The notes under the pieces: generated by a model
The model's input: only the letters and a program-made list of their open reading frames with translations
Told to the model about the DNA's origin: nothing
Databases searched by the model: none
Position numbers and translations under genes: made by a program
NCBI GenBank assembly: GCA_017849575.1
Contig: JAFIGV010000019.1
Coordinates: 434,001-498,000 of the forward strand
DNA from: Flavipsychrobacter sp.
GTDB taxonomy: Bacteria; Bacteroidota; Bacteroidia; Chitinophagales; Chitinophagaceae
Reading direction: 5' to 3'
DNA length: 64,000 bases
Shown: positions 54,379 through 63,032 of the stretch, in pieces
Layout: the number at the start of each line of letters is the position of its first letter
Numbering within the stretch: the stretch's first letter is position 1

Positions 54379-55050
54379 TTATTTCCCTAATCTGCTTTGT
54401 AGCTCGGGAACCACATTCTCGAAGCTGCGCAACAGCCGATCCCATTGACGAAACGATTCGTCTGCACTTGCGGCGGTGCCTGCCGGTGCGATTTCAGAAA
54501 CGAGCTTCGCTTTGTAGGTGAGCGGATCGGAGTTGCCGGTTTTTACAATCAACCTCGTGCGGATTGTTGCAGATTTAAAGTTTTTAACTACCCATGCGGT
54601 GCACATATAGCCCGTAGCTTTGTCTGTTACCTGAATCACGTCGAAGCTATTGGTGATGATTCTGCTGATTAACCGCCAGGCTTCATCTTCGCTATGATTA
54701 GTACGAATATCTACATCCTGGTTCGCGAGATTGGTCACGAAAGAATTTTCATAAGCATCGTCCTTTTCCATTTTGATGTAGTCGTTGGATGGAAGGTCAT
54801 GGCTTTCGTCATTTACATAATTGCGCTCCTGAGCAATAAAGCCGATTTTTTCCGCTCGTACATTTACGGTTCCTTTGGGTTCTACTTTTATCATAGTAGT
54901 ACCAGATCCCACCAGTTTTCCATTTACGAATAGTTTCGCATCAGCATCTGTATTGATGGTGATTTTCTTGGTGCGAAGACGAGCGAAGGTAGATTCCGGG
55001 TGCAGCCAAAGCAATGCTGTTGTGACGGCAAAAAGGATTATGTTTTTCAT
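54379..55050 (-). CDS. PEGA-like secreted protein
   Basis: The 223-residue protein has a signal peptide (LFAVTTALLWLHPESTFA) and then a short PEGA-like beta unit (KLFVNGKLVGSGTTMIKVEPKGTVNVRAEKIGF, recognisable in FVNGKLVGSG and VRAEKIGF). The remaining 150 residues contain DEAWRLISRIITNSFDVIQVTDKATGY, recognisable as the region of lipoprotein-like proteins that test Trp and Asp pairs, but I cannot name it. It is a single gene downstream of a LuxR-type HTH gene on the same strand. Confidence 0.6.
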   Translation of the reverse strand: MKNIILFAVTTALLWLHPESTFARLRTKKITINTDADAKLFVNGKLVGSGTTMIKVEPKGTVNVRAEKIGFIAQERNYVNDESHDLPSNDYIKMEKDDAYENSFVTNLANQDVDIRTNHSEDEAWRLISRIITNSFDVIQVTDKATGYMCTAWVVKNFKSATIRTRLIVKTGNSDPLTYKAKLVSEIAPAGTAASADESFRQWDRLLRSFENVVPELQSRLGK

Positions 55051-55265
55051 GAGTGGCAATTGAAGTGTGATTGTGCTTTTTGATTATTGTTTGAAGATTT
55101 TTTCTGTTATCCTGCCGCATTGAAACAGACGACCCTGCGTAACACGCCCGGCAAAAATGGTAAGGTCACCAGGCGCTCATGCTTAGTTCTTAGGCCTGCA
55201 CCCCCTGCTTTTTTTTGAGTCATTTGTCAGTTTTTATTAAGTGAAAAAAAAGTTTTTTGAAGCGA

Positions 55266-55505
55266 CTAAAGTCTTGCATCCCGCAGCCTGTATTCGCCTA
55301 TTTTTTGGTCCATGCTTATTTCTGTGCTCAGCGCCAGCGCCACAACCTGAGCCGTGTTCTTTGCTCCTGTTTTTTTGAGGATGTTTTTGCGGTGGTTCGA
55401 TACCGTATCCTGGCTGATAAAAAGCATCTGTGCAATTTGTTTGCTGCTGTATCCTTCCATCAGTAGGGATACGATTTGGCGTTCGCGTTTGGTTATGAAT
55501 GTCAT
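55266..55505 (-). CDS. stand-alone LuxR-type HTH transcriptional regulator
   Basis: From the ATG at 55505 the product has only 79 residues, nearly all a LuxR/NarL HTH domain: ITKRERQIVSLLMEGYSSKQ, QMLFISQDTVSNHRKNIL and KTGAKNTAQVVALAL. There is no receiver or ligand domain; the open frame extends to 55610 without adding one. It could be a full small regulator or the remnant of a response regulator. A palindromic operator-like sequence lies about 180 bases upstream. Confidence 0.75.
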   Translation of the reverse strand: MTFITKRERQIVSLLMEGYSSKQIAQMLFISQDTVSNHRKNILKKTGAKNTAQVVALALSTEISMDQKIGEYRLRDARL

Positions 55506-55855
55506 AGAATGAATATTTGTGCGTTGTCGAAAAATGGATGTCTCAAATAAATTTGCCCGGAACGGTTCTGTCTTTTTTCGCTCTACTTTGAACCGTTTTT
55601 GCTGACTCAAAATTCCAAACCGCTAAGCGCGCCTACAAGGTGGAAACTACCGGATTTTGTAGCGTAAAATGGCTATGCGGGCAATGCGTAGATCTACGCG
55701 AAGTGATGCGTAGGTTTACTGTAAAAAAGGCGGGACTGCAGTTATAAATCCTTGCCTGGCGTGGCTTTCCGGCGAACAACACATGCTGGCTTTTTCGCCG
55801 CCTGTTTTAATGATGATAAATATGTTATAGTTTCCCTTTTACAAAAACAAAGTTT
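55506..55855. other. 350-base intergenic region between divergent genes
   Basis: It contains the palindrome/direct-repeat cluster near 55684-55713 and several further GCGTA-like words (for example 55672). No other gene is seen. No full TTTG/TAnnTTTG promoter is obvious on either strand. Confidence 0.5.
55684..55713. promoter_or_regulatory. operator-like palindrome and direct repeats
   Basis: GCGTAGATCTACGC (55686-55699) is a perfect 14-base palindrome. The octamer ATGCGTAG occurs at 55684-55691 and again at 55706-55713, exactly 22 bases apart, two helical turns on the same face. It lies between the HTH gene (55505, minus) and the frameshifted lipoprotein gene (55856, plus). NarL/LuxR dimers bind inverted repeats, so one of the two nearby regulators is a likely ligand. 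Confidence 0.6.
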
Positions 55856-56412
55856 ATGAAAGACAAACGCTTACTCTTTTCGGCTTTAGCTGTCATCTTC
55901 GCTGTTTTTCTGCTTGTAACAATCCCACGCCGGAAGCGGATACAACCAATGCCGACAGTCTTAAGGCTCAGGCCGCCCCACCTCCTGCTCAGGCAATAAA
56001 GCTCGTTCCTTGCCTGGCACAAGGTGGAGATCCTTGCACGCCTGAATGCCTCGAACGGATTTATTGGATACATAATATTTCATTCGAGCGATTTCAATAC
56101 GTCACAAGAAACCATAACGGCAATCCCAAACATTCCTATTCAGGACCTGAATTGACCGAATTAGCCGAATCTGTAAACAGTCATGATTGCGACGGAACCG
56201 TGTTAATAGATGCCAGTGGAATCATATCGTTTAATCCTGCAGTTCCGACAGTTTATTCGATTCCGCTTTTTAAGGCCATTATCGCGATGAATCCAAGCCG
56301 GATTGAAGTTCATGAAGCGACTGATCTGAAGACAGACGAGCCGGAAATGATTTTGAAAGTTGATTTCAACGGATCTACGCAATACTTCGACATCAGCGAC
56401 TATCATCCGTGA
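55856..56412 (+). pseudogene. lipoprotein gene broken by a one-base frameshift in its signal peptide
   Basis: The ATG at 55856 starts a lipoprotein signal (MKDKRLLFSALAVIFAVF), but in this frame the lipobox is lost and a stop follows at 55997. One base later, in another frame, SACNNPTPEADTT begins, with the expected Cys, and stays open to 56412. Adding one T to the T5 run at 55905-55909 restores a 185-residue lipoprotein: lipobox FSAC, a Pro/Ala/Gln-rich linker, CLAQGGDPCTPEC and a C-terminal region with TVLIDASG. It is either a sequencing error, a recent mutation or a phase-variable switch. Its stop overlaps the start of the next gene. Confidence 0.75.
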
Positions 56413-57035
56413 GCCCCTTTCTTATTTGCTCGCTTTTATCACCCTTATTGCCGATTGTTGTCGGATTCAGAACCCGTTCCTCTGTACTTTGGTGGTATTG
56501 CCTCACTGCATTTTCCTTTGACATTACAGGCACTTTGCTCAAGCGTGTTTTTCTTGTCAATCATCTTGTGGTGGGCAATATCTTTTTGGCTGTCGAGTTT
56601 CTGTTTTTGTCGTTTATTTTCAAGAGAGCGGTATTTGGTAAGCGCAGCCTTTTATTTTTTGTGTGGCTCGCAGTTGTCGTTGCCGTGTATGCCTTCATGA
56701 GTGTACGCACCTTTCAAACCTTCAACCTCACCTCCGCAAGTATTTTCTATTTCGTGTACGTAGTCTATGTCTTGCTGGGTTTTCTTTACATCCTCAGAAT
56801 GTCTGAAGTGATCCTGTTAGAGCGATCCTGGTTTTTTTGGGTCTGTGTTGCTTTTGGATTGTATTCCTCGGGAGACTTTCTCTTGTTTTTATTTAGAAAC
56901 TACATTGTAGAAAAAAATAGTGATCTGATGTCGAAGCTTTGGAACTACCTGTTTCTTACTTCAAATATTTTGAAGAACTTGTTACTCGGTATTGCAATTT
57001 ACTGGCACGTAAAACCCAGGCATGAGCCTCGCTAA
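56409..57035 (+). CDS. multi-pass membrane protein, possible sensor partner of the downstream kinase
   Basis: The 208-residue protein starts at a GTG that overlaps the preceding stop (GTGA). It has about seven hydrophobic segments and few charged residues outside short loops; the sequence FGLYSSGDFLLFLFRNYIVEKN near residue 160 holds the main polar stretch. It overlaps the histidine kinase gene by 14 bases, so the two are translated together. That coupling suggests it is a membrane module of the kinase, but no family is recognised. Confidence 0.6.
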   Translation: MSPFLICSLLSPLLPIVVGFRTRSSVLWWYCLTAFSFDITGTLLKRVFLVNHLVVGNIFLAVEFLFLSFIFKRAVFGKRSLLFFVWLAVVVAVYAFMSVRTFQTFNLTSASIFYFVYVVYVLLGFLYILRMSEVILLERSWFFWVCVAFGLYSSGDFLLFLFRNYIVEKNSDLMSKLWNYLFLTSNILKNLLLGIAIYWHVKPRHEPR

Positions 57036-57795
57036 CGAAATTGTATTTGCGATCGTTGCATTTCTTATACTCATGATGGGCATCATCTTCTTCGTGGTGC
57101 TCTATCAGCGGCGTATGTTTCATCACCATCTCGAGCTGAAAAAGATCAATGAACAAAAACAAAAGGAATTACTGCAGGCATCCATACAGGGCGAAGAAGA
57201 TGAGCGTATGCGCATAGCCAGCGAACTGCACGATGATGTAGGCGCATCACTCTCGTCAGTCCGCCTTTTTTTACACTCTGCCGCAAAAACTTCCGATCCC
57301 GAAATCATTAACCGTTCCCGCGAACTGCTCGAAGACAGCATTCAGAAGGTGCGCAGCATTTCTCACAAGCTTCAGCCTTCTATGTTGCAACATCTGGGGC
57401 TAAAAGCCACGCTGGAAGCAATGGCAGAAACAGTAAATAAAAGCGGAAATCTACACATGACTTGTACTTTGGCACAAATACCGGAATTGGATGAAAATAC
57501 CGGGCTCGCCGTTTATCGGGTAGTGCAGGAATTGCTCAACAATGTGATCAAACATTCCGGAGCCCGTTCGGTATCGTTAAGCGCTCAGCTTTTGCAAGAT
57601 GCCATTGTGTTGCATTTTGCTCATGATGGCATTGGCCTCACAGAAGAAGAGTTTCAAAAGCAAGTACGCAAACCCGGCGCAATCGGTCTCAAAAATATCG
57701 TCAATCGCCTTCAGTCTATCAACGCGTCTATTCAGTTCGAACAGGTTTTGGAAAATCACTATCGCGCCGTAATCAGTGTACCTCTCAATTCGTAG
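57022..57795 (+). CDS. sensor histidine kinase (HisKA_3, NarL-type)
   Basis: The 257-residue protein has one N-terminal membrane segment (IVFAIVAFLILMMGIIFFVVL) and then directly the HisKA_3 dimerisation helix with the phospho-acceptor His in IASELHDDVGASLSSVRL (about residue 72). The ATPase domain has the N-box VQELLNNVIKHSGA, the G1 box DGIGL and the G2 box GLKNIVNRL. It has no extracellular sensing domain, so the membrane protein encoded just upstream may supply the input. The response regulator follows after three bases. Confidence 0.92.
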   Translation: MSLANEIVFAIVAFLILMMGIIFFVVLYQRRMFHHHLELKKINEQKQKELLQASIQGEEDERMRIASELHDDVGASLSSVRLFLHSAAKTSDPEIINRSRELLEDSIQKVRSISHKLQPSMLQHLGLKATLEAMAETVNKSGNLHMTCTLAQIPELDENTGLAVYRVVQELLNNVIKHSGARSVSLSAQLLQDAIVLHFAHDGIGLTEEEFQKQVRKPGAIGLKNIVNRLQSINASIQFEQVLENHYRAVISVPLNS

Positions 57796-57798
57796 TCT

Positions 57799-58440
57799 AT
57801 GTCCGTAATTAAATATTTGGTTGCCGACGATCATAAGATATTCCGCGAAGGCCTTAAGCTGGCCCTTTCTGACGATCCCGGTATTAGCTGCGTGGGCGAA
57901 GCAGGAAATGGTAAAGAGGTGCTGGATCTACTACACAGGCTAAAGCCGGATGTTATCCTGCTCGACATCAAAATGCCGGAAATGGATGGCATCGAAACCG
58001 TAAAGCGGATACGGGAAACCGACCCGGACGTAAAGCTCGTCATGATCACGATGTACGAAGATGAACATTTCATCATCCATCTGATGGAAGCCGGCGCCAA
58101 TGGCTACCTGATAAAAAATGCGGAACCCGAAGAGATCAAAGCTGCCATCCATACCGCCCACCATACGGGTCACTATTTTAATGATTATGTCAGCAATGTG
58201 TTGCTTCGAAAGGTGATCAAAAAAGATGAACGCAGAAAGCCCGAGATCAGGCTTAGCGACAGAGAGCTACAAGTGCTTACCCTGATCTGCCAGGAATGTA
58301 CAGCTTCCGAAATCGGGAAGCAGATCTTCCTCAGTGCACGTACCGTAGAGGGCATCAAATCCGGTCTTATCGAAAAGCTGGGCGTCAGAAACACCGCCGG
58401 ACTTGTAGTATATGCGCTCAAAAATGGGGTGATAGAATAA
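57799..58440 (+). CDS. NarL/FixJ-family response regulator
   Basis: The 213-residue protein has a receiver domain with the acidic pair Asp10/Asp11, phospho-acceptor Asp56 in LLDIKMPEMDG and the conserved Lys in GYLIKN, followed by a LuxR HTH (SDRELQVLTLICQECTASEIG, ARTVEGIKSGLIEKLGV). It is the cognate partner of the kinase three bases upstream. Its DNA target is unknown; the palindrome at 55686 is a candidate. Confidence 0.94.
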   Translation: MSVIKYLVADDHKIFREGLKLALSDDPGISCVGEAGNGKEVLDLLHRLKPDVILLDIKMPEMDGIETVKRIRETDPDVKLVMITMYEDEHFIIHLMEAGANGYLIKNAEPEEIKAAIHTAHHTGHYFNDYVSNVLLRKVIKKDERRKPEIRLSDRELQVLTLICQECTASEIGKQIFLSARTVEGIKSGLIEKLGVRNTAGLVVYALKNGVIE

Positions 58441-58494
58441 GGACGGACGCAAGGTTGAAAGAACGCTATCGCATTTATTGCAGCCCATATTTGC

Positions 58495-58502
58495 TAAGTT
58501 TG
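58495..58502 (+). promoter_or_regulatory. -7 promoter element of the TPR lipoprotein gene
   Basis: TAAGTTTG (58495-58502) is followed by CGCC and the ATG at 58507, so the transcript is probably leaderless. The same TTTGCGCCATG string precedes grpE. Confidence 0.5.
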
Positions 58503-58506
58503 CGCC

Positions 58507-59514
58507 ATGAAATCCGGACATTTTTTTGGCTTGCTGGCAGCACTAATCCTGGTATCCGCCTGTCGGCAGCAGGCCGCCCCTCCCGATGCTCCCGGCGATC
58601 CCGTATTTCAGCACCCATCTGTGCAATCGGTCTCTGAGCGTATCGGTCGCGACCCTGGCAACGCGCGGCTCTACTTTGAGCGCGGGCTGGCACTGCACAA
58701 CCTTGAGGCCGACTCCTTTGCCATACGCGATTTTAAAAAGGCGGCTTCGCTCGACTCATCAAAGTCTGAGTACTTCAGTGCCGTGGGCGATCTAATGTTT
58801 CAGCATAAAGATGTGTCAGGTTCACTGCCCTGGATAGAAAAAGCCCTGCAGTTGAACCCCAACGACCCGAATGCGCGCCTGAAGGTGGCCCGGGTGCTGA
58901 TCTTTGTGAAGGATTATCCAAAAGCTTTTTCCGAAATCAATACCGTATTGCGCAGAAATGCTATGGTGCCGGAAGCCTACTTTCTGAAAGGACTTATTTA
59001 TAAGGATCTGAAGGATACCTCCAAAGCCATTTCGAGCTTCCAGACTACCCTGCAGATCGACCCCTCTCATCGCGATGCTATGCTCCTGCTCGGCGCGGTT
59101 TATAGCTGGAAGAATGATAGTCTGGCTCTTCGCTACTATGATAATGCCTTCAGGGAAGATACTTCCGATGTGTTCCCGATTTATGCTAAAGGCATGTACT
59201 TTCAGGAACGACATCAGTATGAAGCTGCCAAAGAAATGTACAAGTCAGCCATCCTTCACGACAGAGACTACACGAATGCTTATTTCAATACCGGCTATAT
59301 TCTCATGCAGCAGGATTCGCTGGAAAAGGCGCTTCGCCAGTTTGACCTTGTTACCCGCCTCGACCCTGTCAATGCAAAAGCCTATTACAACCGCGGACTT
59401 TGCCGGGAAATGATGGGCGACAACGCAGCGGCACTTCAGGATTACAAGCAGGCGCTCACCTTCAACGAGCAATATACTGAGGCGCAAGAAGCCGTAAAAC
59501 GCCTGAGCCAATAA
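58507..59514 (+). CDS. TPR-repeat lipoprotein
   Basis: The 335-residue protein has a lipoprotein signal (LLAALILVSAC, Cys19) and about seven tetratricopeptide repeats from residue 50, for example ARLYFERGLALHNLEADSFA, AYFLKGLIYKDLKDTSKAIS and AYYNRGLCREMMGDNAAALQDYKQAL in shorter windows AYYNRGLCREMMGD. TPR arrays bind protein partners; the partner is not known. It stands alone between the response regulator and rpe genes. The start is fixed by the signal peptide, directly after a promoter element. Confidence 0.85.
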   Translation: MKSGHFFGLLAALILVSACRQQAAPPDAPGDPVFQHPSVQSVSERIGRDPGNARLYFERGLALHNLEADSFAIRDFKKAASLDSSKSEYFSAVGDLMFQHKDVSGSLPWIEKALQLNPNDPNARLKVARVLIFVKDYPKAFSEINTVLRRNAMVPEAYFLKGLIYKDLKDTSKAISSFQTTLQIDPSHRDAMLLLGAVYSWKNDSLALRYYDNAFREDTSDVFPIYAKGMYFQERHQYEAAKEMYKSAILHDRDYTNAYFNTGYILMQQDSLEKALRQFDLVTRLDPVNAKAYYNRGLCREMMGDNAAALQDYKQALTFNEQYTEAQEAVKRLSQ

Positions 59515-59542
59515 ATAAAAAGCAAACTTTCAACATATACGC

Positions 59543-60196
59543 ATGGCCATCATTGCACCTTCCATTCTCTCTGCCGATTTTCTCCATCTCGGTCGCGATA
59601 TAGAGATGATCAACAACAGCGATGCCGACTGGTTTCACCTCGATGTGATGGACGGTCGTTTTGTACCCAACATCAGCTATGGTATGCCCATCATTGCTGC
59701 TATGAAAAAGGCAGCACGAAAGACCTTCGATGTGCACCTGATGATAGTAGAGCCCGAACGCTATTTCGAAGAGTTTAAAAAAGCAGGCGCCGATTATCTT
59801 ACCATTCATTACGAGACAGGCTTTCATATCCATCGCAGCCTCACGACCATAAAATCGCTGGGCATGAAGGCGGGTCTGTCTATCAATCCACATACACCGG
59901 TAGATATGGTTCGCGATATCATCCACGAGATCGACCTGTTGCTGATCATGAGTATCAATCCGGGTTTCGGCGGTCAGAAGTTTCTTCCGCTCACTTACGA
60001 AAAAATCAGAAGGGCCAGGCAGATCATCAACGATGCCGGTGCCTCCACACTTATTGAAATTGACGGCGGCGTTACGGTTGACAACGCCCCGGATATTCTG
60101 GCCGCTGGTGCTGATGTACTGGTGGCGGGCAATACGGTATTTTCTTCTCCCGATCCGGCCGCAACGATAAAAATCCTTAAGCAAGCAGGAAAATAA
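59543..60196 (+). CDS. rpe: ribulose-phosphate 3-epimerase
   Basis: The 217-residue TIM-barrel protein has APSILSADFLHLGRDIEMI, DWFHLDVMDGRFVPN, FDVHLMI, NPGFGGQKFLP and VDNAPDILAAGADVLVAGN, the full set of Rpe motifs including the metal-binding His and Asp. It interconverts ribulose 5-phosphate and xylulose 5-phosphate in the pentose phosphate pathway. It lies 28 bases after the TPR lipoprotein gene and 28 before a TonB-dependent receptor, so it may be cotranscribed with one or both. Confidence 0.95.
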   Translation: MAIIAPSILSADFLHLGRDIEMINNSDADWFHLDVMDGRFVPNISYGMPIIAAMKKAARKTFDVHLMIVEPERYFEEFKKAGADYLTIHYETGFHIHRSLTTIKSLGMKAGLSINPHTPVDMVRDIIHEIDLLLIMSINPGFGGQKFLPLTYEKIRRARQIINDAGASTLIEIDGGVTVDNAPDILAAGADVLVAGNTVFSSPDPAATIKILKQAGK

Positions 60197-60224
60197 TGTA
60201 TCTTTTTACCCGTTTACATTTCTT

Positions 60225-62675
60225 ATGCCGCAACGCGTAATCATCCTTCTTGCTTCGCTGTTCTTTCCCTTTGTGCTGCAGGCACAGACTGCTGTTTTGT
60301 ACGGCGTGGTCACCGACGAGCAGGGCAGGGGCGTAGAACTCGTAAACGTGGCGGTGCAGGGCACCAGCTTTGGTACCAGCACCAATCCCGATGGAAAGTA
60401 TGAGCTGGAGATACCCGCCGGCAGCCGGCAGCTCGTAGTCTTTAGCAACGTGGGTTTCGACCTGCAGAAAAAATCAGTGAACCTGGCGGTAGGCGAACGC
60501 AGAGAGATGAATGTGCTGTTGAAGAAAAAAGCGAATGCGCTTACGGAGTTTGTGAAACGCGACGACCGCGTGCGATACGAAGCCGGCGCCATACAGATAC
60601 AGTCTAAAAAAGCGAATGAACTGCCAAGCACCATCGGGGGCATAGAAGGCCTGCTGAAAACATTTGTTGGGTCTAATAATGAGCTTACCTCCCAATATAC
60701 TGTGCGCGGGGGTAACTATGACGAGAATCTGGTGTATGTCAACGACTTCGAGATCTATCGCCCCTTTCTGGTAAGGTCCGGACAGCAGGAGGGCCTGAGC
60801 TTTATCAATGCAGACCTGGTTTCTAATGTCAACTTTTCAATAGGCGGCTTTCAGGCAAAGTATGGCGACAAAATGAGCAGTGTGCTCGACGTTACCTACA
60901 AAAAGCCTAAGGAATTCAGCGGAGGAGTGATGCTCAGTCTGCTGGGCGCAAACGTTCATCTCGAAGGGGCTTCCAAAAACCAAAAGCTCACCTATCTCAT
61001 TGGCCTGCGGCAAAAAAGCAATCAGTACTTATTGCAGTCGCAGCCCACCAAGGGTGTGTACAATCCCTCCTTTACCGACATACAGGCATTAGTGAACTAC
61101 CGGTTCAGCAAGCGCTGGGAGGTAGAACTGATTGGCAACTATGCGCGCAACCGTTTCAACTTTTTTCCCGAAGAACAGACCACCAGCTTTGGTGTTATCA
61201 ATCAGGCCTATCAGCTCCGTGTTTTTTATCAGGGTTCTGAGATCGATCAGTTCGACTCGCGATTTGGAGGCATTTCCACCACTTACCATCCTTCGGAAAA
61301 GCTAAAGCTAAAATTGCTGGCTTCCGGCTTTCAGACCAATGAACGCGAGACCTACGACATCAGCGGAGAGTACCTGCTCGGAGAGCTGGAAACAGACCTT
61401 GGCAAAGACAATTTCGGTCAGATCAAAACTTACCTCGGCACGGGCCTCGTTCATACTTATGCCCGCAACTATCTGAAGGTAAACGTGGGCAATCTTGCAC
61501 ACCGGGGTTCGCTCGATGCTGGCAAGCATTTCATTAGCTGGGGCGCCGATGCCAATTTTACCAACATCGATGACAAGCTCAACGAATGGGAGCGCCGTGA
61601 TTCTGCCGGATTCACACAGCCCTACTACAGCGATTCGGTTGTGATGAAAAGGGTGTATCGTTCGGCTTCCAGCTTTGACTATACCCGGCTCAGTGGCTTT
61701 CTGCAGGATAATTTTCGCTTCAACGATTCGCTCGATCTGACGGTGTCGGCGGGTGTTCGGGTGAATTACAATATGCTCAACAGCGAGCTCATCATCAGCC
61801 CGCGTATTCAGCTTGCCTACAAGCCCAACTGGAAGCGTGATATAGTTTTCAAACTGGCCGGTGGTCTTTATGCGCAGCCGCCCTTCTACCGCGAAATGCG
61901 CGACCTCGACGGAAATGTGAACAAGGACCTTAAGGCCCAAAAATCTGCACACTATGTTTTTGGCGCCGACTATAACTTCAAAATGTATCGCCGGCCGTTC
62001 AAGCTTACCGGGGAGCTTTATTATAAAAAGCTCTGGGATATTGTGCCCTACGAGTACGATAATGTGCGTATCCGCTACTTTGGCAAAAACGATGCTGTGG
62101 GCTATGCCTACGGCGGCGAAGTGCGGCTCTATGGCGATCTGGTGAAAGATGCCACCTCCTGGGTGAGCGTGGGCATCATGAAAACGATGGAGGATGTGAC
62201 GGACGATAAGATTGTACTGAAAGATGCCGCCGGTGCTGATAGTGCTACGCTCTATCCCGGGTATGTGCCGCGCCCTACCGATCAGCGCTTTATGCTCGGT
62301 ATGTATTTCGAGGATTATCTGCCCCGCAATAAAAATTTCAAAGCACACCTCAATCTGATGTATTCCACAGGTCTGCCTTTTGGTCCGCCCGATAAACAGC
62401 GCTATGGCGATACCCTGCGCCTGCCCGATTACAAGCGTGTGGATATAGGCTTTTCGGCTCTGCTGCTCGACGGAGCACGGCAAGACCGCCCTTATCATAG
62501 TTTTTTCCGCAGTTTGCAATCTATCTGGATCAGCCTTGAAGTATTTAACCTGCTGGGTATTCAAAACACACTATCCTATTCGTGGATTCAGGATCAGACC
62601 ACCAACAAAGTGTATGCAGTGCCGAACCGGCTTACATCGCGGCTGCTGAATATAAAGATGGTGGTCAACTTTTAG
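60225..62675 (+). CDS. TonB-dependent receptor with carboxypeptidase-like regulatory domain
   Basis: The 816-residue protein has a signal peptide (LLASLFFPFVLQAQ), a carboxypeptidase-regulatory-like domain (LYGVVTDEQGRGVELVNVAV, PDGKYELEIPAG), a plug domain (YTVRGGNYDENLVYVNDFEI, GLSFINADLVSNVNFSIGGF) and an outer membrane barrel ending in the aromatic C-terminus IKMVVNF. It imports a ligand across the outer membrane using TonB. No SusD-like partner is encoded next to it, so glycan uptake is not implied; the ligand is unknown. Confidence 0.9.
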   Translation: MPQRVIILLASLFFPFVLQAQTAVLYGVVTDEQGRGVELVNVAVQGTSFGTSTNPDGKYELEIPAGSRQLVVFSNVGFDLQKKSVNLAVGERREMNVLLKKKANALTEFVKRDDRVRYEAGAIQIQSKKANELPSTIGGIEGLLKTFVGSNNELTSQYTVRGGNYDENLVYVNDFEIYRPFLVRSGQQEGLSFINADLVSNVNFSIGGFQAKYGDKMSSVLDVTYKKPKEFSGGVMLSLLGANVHLEGASKNQKLTYLIGLRQKSNQYLLQSQPTKGVYNPSFTDIQALVNYRFSKRWEVELIGNYARNRFNFFPEEQTTSFGVINQAYQLRVFYQGSEIDQFDSRFGGISTTYHPSEKLKLKLLASGFQTNERETYDISGEYLLGELETDLGKDNFGQIKTYLGTGLVHTYARNYLKVNVGNLAHRGSLDAGKHFISWGADANFTNIDDKLNEWERRDSAGFTQPYYSDSVVMKRVYRSASSFDYTRLSGFLQDNFRFNDSLDLTVSAGVRVNYNMLNSELIISPRIQLAYKPNWKRDIVFKLAGGLYAQPPFYREMRDLDGNVNKDLKAQKSAHYVFGADYNFKMYRRPFKLTGELYYKKLWDIVPYEYDNVRIRYFGKNDAVGYAYGGEVRLYGDLVKDATSWVSVGIMKTMEDVTDDKIVLKDAAGADSATLYPGYVPRPTDQRFMLGMYFEDYLPRNKNFKAHLNLMYSTGLPFGPPDKQRYGDTLRLPDYKRVDIGFSALLLDGARQDRPYHSFFRSLQSIWISLEVFNLLGIQNTLSYSWIQDQTTNKVYAVPNRLTSRLLNIKMVVNF

Positions 62676-62747
62676 CAAGGAGCTGACTGCTGAAAGCCTT
62701 TGCTGGTGCGGCTTTCGATGCTGCTGTCAAAAAAATACTGCAAAAGG

Positions 62748-62778
62748 TTTGGCAAAAAACTGTGGATGCTTATCTTTG
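62748..62778 (+). promoter_or_regulatory. promoter of tRNA-Lys
   Basis: TTTG (62748-62751), 19 bases, TATCTTTG (62771-62778): a perfect Bacteroidota promoter 28 bases before the tRNA. Confidence 0.75.
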
Positions 62779-62805
62779 CGTCCCGTTCGAGAGAACAACA
62801 AGGTT

Positions 62806-62878
62806 GATCTCGTAGCTCAGTTGGTAGAGCAATACACTTTTAATGTATGGGTCTTGGGTTCGAGTCCCAACGGGATCA
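62806..62878 (+). tRNA. trnK: tRNA-Lys (TTT)
   Basis: Acceptor GATCTCG pairs with CGGGATC (62871-62877, one G-T pair), anticodon stem ATACA/TGTAT surrounds loop CTTTTAA with anticodon TTT (62839-62841), and the T arm is TGGG-TTCGAGT-CCCA-like. The discriminator is A62878 and CCA is not encoded. An intrinsic terminator follows at once. A partial copy of its 3' end lies 170 bases downstream. Confidence 0.95.
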
Positions 62879-62883
62879 CAAAG

Positions 62884-62912
62884 CCTTCCGCCACGCGGAA
62901 GGTTTTCTTTTT
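62884..62912 (+). terminator. intrinsic terminator after tRNA-Lys
   Basis: CCTTCCGC (62884-62891), loop CAC, GCGGAAGG (62895-62902), then TTTTCTTTTT. Confidence 0.88.
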
Positions 62913-63032
62913 CCGGAGGAGCGTTGAAAGCTTGCTTTTAAAAGCGAGGACGGGAAAAGAAAACTTCATTTGCAAAGCAAAGGAAGGCTTTGTAGCGTCA
63001 AAGCGAAGGGTCCGGCGCGACGAAGGAGCGCC

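Noticed and set aside
61308-62564. Long minus-strand ORF (418 codons) inside the TonB-dependent receptor gene
   Set aside because: It is antisense to a strongly supported gene, and its His/Ile-rich composition is that of a shadow frame.
62692-62716. Hairpin GAAAGCC...GGCTTTC after the TonB-dependent receptor gene as terminator
   Set aside because: A 7-bp stem with an 11-base loop exists but no T run follows, so it does not meet the pattern of an intrinsic terminator.
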